Positions 57,473 through 64,000 of a stretch of 64,000 bases of DNA are shown here, piece by piece. The stretch covers positions 248,001 through 312,000 of the forward strand of contig NZ_JAPVBQ010000004.1 of assembly GCF_026968045.1 (NCBI RefSeq). Direction: 5' to 3'. The notes under the pieces were generated by a model. It had not been told where the DNA came from. It was given only the letters and a program-made list of their open reading frames with translations, and ran no database searches. The translations under genes and the position numbers were made by a program. Position 1 is the stretch's first letter; each line of letters opens with the position of its first letter. The stretch is from Modestobacter sp. VKM Ac-2977. GTDB lineage: Bacteria > Actinomycetota > Actinomycetes > Mycobacteriales > Geodermatophilaceae.

Positions 57473-57891
57473 GCACCGACGCCGGGGCCGGTCCGGCCTC
57501 GCTGCCACAGCGCGGTGCCCTGCGTACCTGGCGGGTCACCGCCTTCGCCGGGCAGTTCCTCCTCCGGTTCCTGCGCGCGAACCTCGCGGTCGCCCGGGAG
57601 GTCCTGACCCCCGGGCTCCAGGTGGCGCCGGCCGTGGTGGTCATCCCGGTGCGCAGCCGGACACCGTTCGAGGTGGCGTCGTTCATGAGCCTGATCGCCC
57701 TGACCCCCGGCACGCTGCCGATCGAACTGGACCGGGAACGGCGGCTGCTGACCGTGCACGGGATGCACGCCGGGGACCCGGACGCGTTCCGCGCCGAACT
57801 GAGCGACCTGGAGGACCAGATGCTGACTGCCTGGCGGCCGGTGACCGAGCAGCCCGAGGACCGGGCCCCCGACGACGACCGCCGGAGCTGA
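57469..57891 (+). CDS. mrpE: Na+/H+ antiporter subunit MrpE
   Basis: 140 residues. Core RANLAVAREVLTPGLQVAPA and SLIALTPGTLPIELDRER are the MnhE family hallmarks. The N-terminal membrane segments are shorter than in Bacillus MrpE. The ATG overlaps the mrpD stop (ATGA). Confidence 0.9.
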   Translation: MSTDAGAGPASLPQRGALRTWRVTAFAGQFLLRFLRANLAVAREVLTPGLQVAPAVVVIPVRSRTPFEVASFMSLIALTPGTLPIELDRERRLLTVHGMHAGDPDAFRAELSDLEDQMLTAWRPVTEQPEDRAPDDDRRS

Positions 57892-57894
57892 GCG

Positions 57895-58152
57895 GTGTTC
57901 GTGCTGGACGGAGCGCTCGTCGTGCTGGCCCTGTGCCTGCTGGTCGCCACCTGGCGGCTGTGGGCCGGACCCACCGCCGCCGACCGGGCGCTGGCCGTCG
58001 ACTACGGCTTCGTGGTCGTCGTCGCCGGCATCGCCGTGCTGGCCGTGCGGCTGCGCACCCCGGCACTGCTGGACCTGGTCCTCGTCGCGACGCTGGTCGG
58101 CTTCCTGTCCACGGTGGCCTTCGCGCGGCTGGTCGCGGAGCGGTCCCGATGA
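57895..58152 (+). CDS. mrpF: Na+/H+ antiporter subunit MrpF
   Basis: 85 residues with three helices; GPTAADRALAVDYGFVVVVA is the conserved MrpF segment containing the functional Asp. GTG 57895 follows mrpE by 3 nt, and the stop overlaps mrpG. Confidence 0.9.
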   Translation: MFVLDGALVVLALCLLVATWRLWAGPTAADRALAVDYGFVVVVAGIAVLAVRLRTPALLDLVLVATLVGFLSTVAFARLVAERSR

Positions 58153-58502
58153 CCCTGCAGAGCGTGCTGGGCCAGGGCCTGGCGATCGTCGGCGTCCTGC
58201 TGATCGGCGCGGCGGGGGTCGGCCTGGTGCGGCTGCCGGACGTCTACAACCGGGCCAACGCAGCCACCAAGGCAGCGAGCCTCGGCCTGGTCTGCGTGCT
58301 GTTCGGCGTGGTCGTGCTCGCGCCGGGGGTGTCGGCGGTGGTGACCCTGCTGGTCGCCATCGCCCTGCAGCTGTTCACCGTGCCCATCGCGGGCTACAAG
58401 ATCGCCGAGGCCGCGCACCTGTCCGGCGCACCGCTGGCACCGTCGACCGTCCGCGACGAGCGGGACGATCCCGGGCCGGAGGGCGAGGCCGACCGCAGGT
58501 GA
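58149..58502 (+). CDS. mrpG: Na+/H+ antiporter subunit MrpG
   Basis: 117 residues. GVGLVRLPDVYNRANAATKA is the MnhG signature, with flanking helices. The C-terminal tail is charged. ATG 58149 overlaps mrpF. It ends the operon; adnB is convergent 21 bp away. Confidence 0.92.
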   Translation: MTLQSVLGQGLAIVGVLLIGAAGVGLVRLPDVYNRANAATKAASLGLVCVLFGVVVLAPGVSAVVTLLVAIALQLFTVPIAGYKIAEAAHLSGAPLAPSTVRDERDDPGPEGEADRR

Positions 58503-58523
58503 GGCACCGAGCCGCGCGGCCCC

Positions 58524-61500
58524 TCAGCCGGCCGGGCGCCCGGCGACCAGGGCGAGCAGGCCGTCCTCGTCGAGCAGGTCGACCGGGCGCAGCGTGACCC
58601 CGGCGGCGACGTGGTGGAACCCGGCGCTGACCCGCTCCACCGGCACGCCGGTCAGCCGGGACCAGCCGAGCCGGTAGGCGGCCAGCTGGACGCCGGCGGC
58701 AGCGAGCTCGGCGGCCCCCGGCACGGGGCCGGTCTTCCAGTCGATGACCTCGAAGCCCCCGTCGGGGGTGGCGTAGACGGCGTCGATCCGGCCGCGCAGG
58801 GTGAGCGGCCCCAGCGGTGTCTCGAACGGCGCCTCGACGTCCACCGGCTGGCGGTCTGCCCACTCCCCGGCCAGGAACGCCTCCTGCAGCGCGGTGAGCG
58901 CGGCATCGGGGGCCGCGCCGGCGTCACCGCTGCCGGGCAGCTCGTCCAGGTCGATCAGCCGGGCAGCACCGAAGCGCTCCTCCAGCCAGGCGTGGAAGGC
59001 GGTGCCCCGCCGGGCCAGCGGTGCCGGCGCGGCCGGCATCGGCCGGCGCAGCCGGCGGGCCAGCTCACCGGGGTCGCGGCGCAGCGCGACCAGCGCGGAG
59101 ACCGACAGGTGGGCGGGCAGCGGGACGTCGACGGTGCCGCGGGAGTGCTCGGCCCGCTCGCGCAACAGCAGGTCGGCGTCCCGCAGCCACTCGGCGACCA
59201 GCGGGTCGTCGGTCGCGCCGAGCGCCTCGGTGGTCAGCGGGTGCGGCTCGGTGCCGGCGACCAGGTCGGCGGCGGCGGTGAGCGAGCGGCGGCGGCCGGT
59301 CGACAACGGGTCGGTCGGCCACACGCCCACCGGCCACTCGGCCAGGGCAGGGTTCTCCGCGTCGTCCGCCGGGGGCTCGGCCCACGCGTCGACGACACCG
59401 GCGCCGTCCTCGCAGGCGCCCTTGACCGCCAGCAGCAGGGACGACGGCCCGCAGACGGTCTTGCCGTCGCGCCACCAGCTGCCCGAGCACAGCAGCAGGT
59501 GCTTGGCCCGGGTCACCGCGACGTAGCCGAGCCGGATCTCCTCGGCCAGCCCGAAGTCCTTCCACTCCTCGACGTAGTCGACCAGGGCGTCGCGGACCGC
59601 GGCCTGGTCACCGGAACCGGGTACCGGCAGGTGCAGCCGCGGCAGCTCGGCGCGGTCGGTGGCCCGCAGGTCGACCGGGACGGCGCCGGGATCGCGGATC
59701 CAGGAGTCCGAGGCGTCGCCCTTGGCGGGGAACTGCCCCACGGTCATCCCGGGCACCGCGACGACGTCCCACTCCAGGCCCTTCGCCGAGTGCCCGGTGA
59801 GCAGCTGGACCGCCTCCGGGTTGACGGCCACCTCGCCGGGCTCCAGGCCCCGCTCCCGCACCTCGGCGTCGGCGAGGTAGCCGAGGAAGGCCGGCAGCGA
59901 GGGCAGCTCGGCGAGCTCGGAGAACTCGGCGGCGACCTCGTGCAGTGCGTCCAGGTGCGTGCGGGCGCCGCCGGGGGTCACGTCCGGGTGGCTGGCCAGC
60001 TCGGTCTCCAGGCCGAGGCTGCGGACCACCTCGTCGACCAGGTCGGGCAGCGACTCACCCAGCCGGGAGCGCAGCCCGGACAGCTCGTTGGCCAGCCGCC
60101 GGAGCCGCCGGTGCCCCTCGGGCGAGTACGCGTCGCGGCGGCCGAGGTCGTCGAGCGCTTCGACGATGCTCCCGCGCTCCCGCGGCAGGACCGGGCTCGC
60201 CGGGGCACCGGCCTCCGGCGGGGTGCCGTCCTCGACCGGTTCCGGCGACGGGCTGCGGCGCTCCCGGACCAGCGCCCGGGACCGCGCCTCCAGCGCGGCC
60301 AGGTCGCGCGGCCCGATCCGCCAGCGGGCGCCGGTGAGCAGCCGGCCCAGCGCGTCCCCGGCGCTCGGGTCGACCAGCACCCGCAGGGTGGCCACCACGT
60401 CGGAGACCTCGGGCACGTCCAGCAGCCCACCCAGCCCGACCACCTCGACCGGCAGGCCCCGGGCCCGCAGCGCGGCGGCGATGCCGGGCAGCTGGGCGCG
60501 GCGCCGGGCGAGCACGGCGATGGTCGGACGCGGCACGCCGCCGTCCTCCGGGCTGCCCTTCCAGCACTGCTCGAGCCGGTCGGCGAGCGCCTCGGTCTCC
60601 TCGGCGACCGTGTCGTACAGCCCGCAGTGCACCGCGCCGGCTCCGGCGACCGGGGAGGGCTGCAGGTCCGGCAGCGGCTGCTCGGGCTCGGGCAGCGTGG
60701 CGGCCACCGTGTTGGCCACCGCGAGCACCGCCTGGTCGTTGCGCCAGCTGGTGGACAGGGTGAGCCGCTCGGCCGGGCGCTCGGGGGTGCCGGGGAAGGT
60801 CCGGTCGAACCGCTCGATCGTCCCGGCGGAGGCGCCGCGCCAGCCGTAGATGGACTGCCGCGGGTCACCGACGGCCAGCACCGGGTGCCCGCCCGGGCCG
60901 CCGAAGAGCGCCTCCAGCATCCGCAGCTGGCCGACGCTGGTGTCCTGGTACTCGTCGAGCAGCACGACCCGCCACCGGGCACGCTCCCGCCGGCCCACCT
61001 CGGCGGAGCTGACGGCGACCCGCGCGGCCAGGGAGACCTGGTCGGCGTAGTCGATCGCCCCGGCCGCCCGCTTGCGCGCCTGGAACGCCTCGACCATCGG
61101 CAGCAGGGCGACCCGGGCCCGCTGCCGGGCCACCAGCTTGAGCACCTCCGCGTAGGGCCCCTTCTTCCGCCCGGCGTCTGCGTAGCCGCGCAGCTGGGAC
61201 TCGAACCGCGCCGTCCAGGCCCGCAGGGCGTCGGGGGTGATGTCGTGCTCCCCGAGTTCGGCGGCGAGCTGGAGCACGTCCTCGGTGGTGGTGACCAGGC
61301 CGAGCGCGACGTCGCTCATGTCGCCGGTGTGCGCGGCCACGGCGGTCGCCGCCTGGCCCCAGCACATGGCCGGCCCGAGCACGCCGGACCCGGGCTCGAC
61401 GCCGATCCGCAGCCCGTGCTCGGCGACGATGCTGGCCGCGTAGCCGTGGTAGGTCGCCACCGTCGGTGCCGCCACGGCGAGCCGCTCGCGCAGTGCCGGG

Positions 61501-61874
61501 TCGGTGTCCGGGTGCTCGGCGAGCGCGGCCAGCCGCTTGCGCACCCGGGCGTTGAGCTCGCTGGCCGCCTTGCGGGTGAACGTCAGGCCGAGCACCGCCT
61601 CCGGCGCGACGAGCTGGTTGGCGACCAGCCAGGCGACCCGGGCGGCCATCGTCTCGGTCTTCCCCGACCCGGCGCCGGCGACCACCACCAGCGGCCGGTC
61701 GACCGGAGCGGCGACCACGCCGGCCTGCTCCGCCGACGGCGAGTGGCCGACACCGCTGCGGGCAGCGGTCTCGGCGGGGGTCAGCAGCCGCGGCGGCTCC
61801 GGCGCGACGACCGGCACCATGCCGGGGAGGTCGAAACTGAGCTGCCCGTCGGCGGCAGTGGCCCGCGGCGTCAT
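58524..61874 (-). CDS. adnB: Helicase-nuclease subunit AdnB-like
   Basis: 1116 residues. SF1 helicase: Walker A VVAGAGSGKTETMAARVA, DExx LLDEYQDTSVGQLRMLE, GDPRQSIYGWRGA, KGLEWDVVAVPG and VAVTRAKHLLLC. The C-terminal RecB-like nuclease has GFEVIDWKTGPVPG and VQLAAYRLGWSRL. With AdnA it resects double-strand breaks in mycobacteria in place of RecBCD. ATG 61874 overlaps the adnA stop (ATGA). It matches Rv3201c in length and position. Confidence 0.9.
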   Translation of the reverse strand: MTPRATAADGQLSFDLPGMVPVVAPEPPRLLTPAETAARSGVGHSPSAEQAGVVAAPVDRPLVVVAGAGSGKTETMAARVAWLVANQLVAPEAVLGLTFTRKAASELNARVRKRLAALAEHPDTDPALRERLAVAAPTVATYHGYAASIVAEHGLRIGVEPGSGVLGPAMCWGQAATAVAAHTGDMSDVALGLVTTTEDVLQLAAELGEHDITPDALRAWTARFESQLRGYADAGRKKGPYAEVLKLVARQRARVALLPMVEAFQARKRAAGAIDYADQVSLAARVAVSSAEVGRRERARWRVVLLDEYQDTSVGQLRMLEALFGGPGGHPVLAVGDPRQSIYGWRGASAGTIERFDRTFPGTPERPAERLTLSTSWRNDQAVLAVANTVAATLPEPEQPLPDLQPSPVAGAGAVHCGLYDTVAEETEALADRLEQCWKGSPEDGGVPRPTIAVLARRRAQLPGIAAALRARGLPVEVVGLGGLLDVPEVSDVVATLRVLVDPSAGDALGRLLTGARWRIGPRDLAALEARSRALVRERRSPSPEPVEDGTPPEAGAPASPVLPRERGSIVEALDDLGRRDAYSPEGHRRLRRLANELSGLRSRLGESLPDLVDEVVRSLGLETELASHPDVTPGGARTHLDALHEVAAEFSELAELPSLPAFLGYLADAEVRERGLEPGEVAVNPEAVQLLTGHSAKGLEWDVVAVPGMTVGQFPAKGDASDSWIRDPGAVPVDLRATDRAELPRLHLPVPGSGDQAAVRDALVDYVEEWKDFGLAEEIRLGYVAVTRAKHLLLCSGSWWRDGKTVCGPSSLLLAVKGACEDGAGVVDAWAEPPADDAENPALAEWPVGVWPTDPLSTGRRRSLTAAADLVAGTEPHPLTTEALGATDDPLVAEWLRDADLLLRERAEHSRGTVDVPLPAHLSVSALVALRRDPGELARRLRRPMPAAPAPLARRGTAFHAWLEERFGAARLIDLDELPGSGDAGAAPDAALTALQEAFLAGEWADRQPVDVEAPFETPLGPLTLRGRIDAVYATPDGGFEVIDWKTGPVPGAAELAAAGVQLAAYRLGWSRLTGVPVERVSAGFHHVAAGVTLRPVDLLDEDGLLALVAGRPAG

Positions 61875-64000
61875 CGGGTCACCTGCCGGCCGGACTCCTG
61901 CATCGGGCAGCTGCGGCGGAAGGCGCACCGCTCGCAGTCGGTGTCGGTGCGTGCCACGAACTCCCCCGCTCCCATGCCCGCGCCGACCTCGGCGATCAGC
62001 TCGCCGGCCCAGCTCTCCCGCGGGTCGACGTCGACGGGCAGCGGCGGCTGCACGTGCTCCTTGGCCGCCTTCTGTGAGCCACCCACCTGCAGCAGCGCCG
62101 CGCCGCCGGTGGCGGTGCCGTGTTCGGCGAAGGCGCCCTCGGTGACGGCGAGCTGGTAGGCCGCCAGCTGCCCGTGCTCCGCCACGTCCCGGGGCGCGGT
62201 CTTGCCGGTCTTCAGGTCCACGACGACCAGCCGGCCCTCGGCGTCGCGTTCCAGCCGGTCGACCTGCCCACGCAGCCGGGCCCGGCCGACCGTGACGTCG
62301 AAGTCCTCCTCCGCGGCGATCAGCTCCCGGTCGGCGCGGGTGTGCCAGGCCAGGAACTTGGTCAGCATCTCCTGGGCCCGGTCGCGCTGGCGCTGGTCGA
62401 ACCAGCCCGGCCCCAGGTCCAGGCCGTCCAGCTCGGTGTCCAGCACGGCGGGGGCGTCGGCGGGCAGCAGCCCCTCGGCCACCTGCTGGGCGACGTCGTG
62501 CACCGCGGACCCCACCGTGCGGGTGGCCTCCGGAGCCGCCTCGGCGCCGACCGCGCCGAGCACCCAGCGCAGCGGGCACCGCTGGAAGGTGTCGATCGCC
62601 GAGGGCCGGACGGGCACCACCTCGGCCGGGTCGACCAGCGGCGCGTCGTCGGACAGCGGGGCCAGCCCCCACCAGCCCGATGGGTCGGCCCCGGGCACCC
62701 GCTCCTCGGCCAGCCGGCGCAGCACCGCGGCGGCGCTGGCCCGACGGGCCGGTGGCGTGTGCGGGTCGGTGAGGTGCCGGCGCAGCTCGGCGACGAGCGC
62801 GGGGAGGGTCAGCTGCCGCGGCAACGGGGTGTGCGGCCGGGCGCCGTCCCCGTCAGCGGGGGGCGGCACCACGAGGTCCAGGAAGCGCGAGGCGGTCGCC
62901 CCGGCGTCACCGCCGTCCAGCGCGCCGTCGACGGCGGTGACCAGCAGCCGGCGCCTCGCTCGGGTGCAGGCCACGTAGAACAGCCGCCGCTCCTCGGCCA
63001 TCGCCTGGGTGCGCCGGTCCAGGGTGGCCGGGTCGGTGCCACCGGCGGCATCGACCAGGTCCTCGGCGCCGAGCAGGCTGACCCGGCTGCGCAGATCGGG
63101 CCAGATGCCCTCCTGCACCCCGGCGACGCAGACCAGGTCCCACTCCAGGCCCTTGGCCGCATGGGCGGTGAGCAGCCGCACCGTCTCCCCCATCGGTGCC
63201 CGTGCGGCGCCGCTGTCACCGGGCAGCTGCTGCGCACCCAGGTGCTGCACGAACGCGGCCACGGGAGCGTGCGGGAGGCGGTCGACGAAGCCGGCGGCGG
63301 CGTCGAACAGCGAGACGACGGCGTCCAGGTCACGGTCGGCCACCGCACCCGAGGGGCCCCCGGCCGCGCTGGCCCGCGCCCACCGGGCGGCCAGCCCGCT
63401 GGCCTGCCACATCGCCCACAGGACGTCCTCGGCGCTCCCGTCGGCCGCCAGCGAGAGCCGGCCGGCCGACAGCACCCGGGCCACCCGCAGCGCCGGCCGG
63501 GCCAGGTGCTCGGGCAGGGCGTCGAGCAGGGTGGCGTCGGCCAGCACCACCGCCAACGGCGCCCCCCGGACCGTCGGGTCCTCACCCCGGGTGGCCAGCT
63601 CGCGGCGGACGGCCCGGCGCAGCCGCCGCAGGTCCAGCACCGTCGCCCCACCCAGCGGGGAGGCGAGCAGGGCCTCCGCGCCGGGCTCGCCCAGCCCGGT
63701 CTCCACCGGCAGCTCGGCATCCGCAGCCGTGTCGGCAGCGGCCGGCAGCAGTGCGGTGAGCGCGGCCAGCAGCGGCTGGACGGCGGGCTGACCGGCGAGC
63801 GCGACGTCGTCGGCGGAGACGGCGACCGGCACCCCGGCCTGGCTCAGCGCCCGGCGGACCGGGCCGAGGCCGGCGGTGGCCGATCGGACCACCACCGCCA
63901 TCTGCGACCACGGCACGCCGTCCAGCAGGTGTGCGCGGCGCATGGTGTCGGCGAGGAAGGCGGCCTCGGTGGACGGGGAGTCGAAGACGTGCACCTCGGC
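61871..64000 (-). CDS. adnA: Helicase-nuclease subunit AdnA-like, truncated by window edge
   Basis: The last 709 residues are visible. Helicase domain 2 remains (TAHAAKGLEWDLVCVAG, YVACTRARRRLLV). The C-terminal nuclease has RLVVVDLKTGKTAPRD and the GQLAAYQLAV motif. An iron-sulfur cluster is indicated by QRCPLRW far upstream and CERCAFRRSCP at the end, as in AddB-type nucleases. The ATP-binding N-terminus lies beyond 64000. It overlaps adnB by 4 nt. Confidence 0.88.
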   Translation of the reverse strand, partial: AEVHVFDSPSTEAAFLADTMRRAHLLDGVPWSQMAVVVRSATAGLGPVRRALSQAGVPVAVSADDVALAGQPAVQPLLAALTALLPAAADTAADAELPVETGLGEPGAEALLASPLGGATVLDLRRLRRAVRRELATRGEDPTVRGAPLAVVLADATLLDALPEHLARPALRVARVLSAGRLSLAADGSAEDVLWAMWQASGLAARWARASAAGGPSGAVADRDLDAVVSLFDAAAGFVDRLPHAPVAAFVQHLGAQQLPGDSGAARAPMGETVRLLTAHAAKGLEWDLVCVAGVQEGIWPDLRSRVSLLGAEDLVDAAGGTDPATLDRRTQAMAEERRLFYVACTRARRRLLVTAVDGALDGGDAGATASRFLDLVVPPPADGDGARPHTPLPRQLTLPALVAELRRHLTDPHTPPARRASAAAVLRRLAEERVPGADPSGWWGLAPLSDDAPLVDPAEVVPVRPSAIDTFQRCPLRWVLGAVGAEAAPEATRTVGSAVHDVAQQVAEGLLPADAPAVLDTELDGLDLGPGWFDQRQRDRAQEMLTKFLAWHTRADRELIAAEEDFDVTVGRARLRGQVDRLERDAEGRLVVVDLKTGKTAPRDVAEHGQLAAYQLAVTEGAFAEHGTATGGAALLQVGGSQKAAKEHVQPPLPVDVDPRESWAGELIAEVGAGMGAGEFVARTDTDCERCAFRRSCPMQESGRQVTR

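Overview
The window is a 64 kb chromosomal segment from a very GC-rich actinobacterium. Signs are the strong G/C third-position bias, the many GTG starts, WhiB-family regulators, mycoredoxin, an AdnAB-type helicase-nuclease, UPF0182, ANTAR proteins and bL37. Gene order matches two blocks of the Mycobacterium tuberculosis chromosome: pdtaS / biotinyl protein / anti-sigma / sigH / SRAP / aroA / rsgA, and UPF0182 / PDZ-Lon protease / metalloprotease / E1-like / ABC1 / whiB7 / uvrD2 / mycoredoxin / nudC / adnB / adnA. Gene content and the recurring intergenic hairpins suggest a Geodermatophilaceae-like organism; that placement is inference. No phage, plasmid, insertion sequence or CRISPR array is visible, so this looks like core genome.

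Layout. 1-4.4 kb: truncated PdtaS-like kinase, acetyltransferase, a stand-alone biotinyl protein with a degenerate biotin-carboxylase-like partner, ribosomal protein bL37, and the thiol-stress pair rsrA-sigR with a matching auto-activation promoter. 4.4-11.2 kb: YbaK deacylase, membrane-bound spermidine-synthase-like protein, SRAP DNA-crosslink protein, aldehyde dehydrogenase, aroA-rsgA. 11.2-18 kb: secreted esterase, S51 peptidase with DUF2087 regulator, small DUF2795 protein, hisN, a tandem-repeat helical protein, xylulokinase, GAF-ANTAR regulator. 18-22.7 kb: cbs-metB transsulfuration operon, map divergent from an XRE regulator across tandem operators, glycosyltransferase. 22.7-28 kb: ferredoxin-P450, pyruvyltransferase-like protein, galT-galK. 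27.9-35 kb: two initiator tRNA genes around a SNF2 helicase, UPF0182, PDZ-Lon protease. 35.2-46.5 kb: metalloprotease, YgjP-like peptidase, E1-like protein, ABC1 kinase, whiB7 with a long structured leader, uvrD2, mycoredoxin, ANTAR protein, degenerate uridine-kinase-like protein, nudC. 46.5-64 kb: M16 peptidase pair, DUF2510 protein, M20 peptidase, epoxide hydrolase, the mrpA-G antiporter operon, adnB and truncated adnA.

The most interesting structure is the about 625-nt leader of whiB7. It has a consensus-like promoter with an AT-rich box directly upstream of -35, a 115-codon ORF with a perfect Shine-Dalgarno, and hairpins with mutually exclusive pairings. An 8-nt element just after the ORF stop is exactly complementary to the whiB7 ribosome-binding site. 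Other points are a pseudo-biotin-carboxylase beside an orphan biotinyl domain, a dispersed family of intergenic hairpins ending in GGGTCCTT, a SigR-type promoter placed to give a longer sigma isoform, and a recurring leaderless-promoter architecture with a -10 hexamer exactly 6 nt from the start codon.
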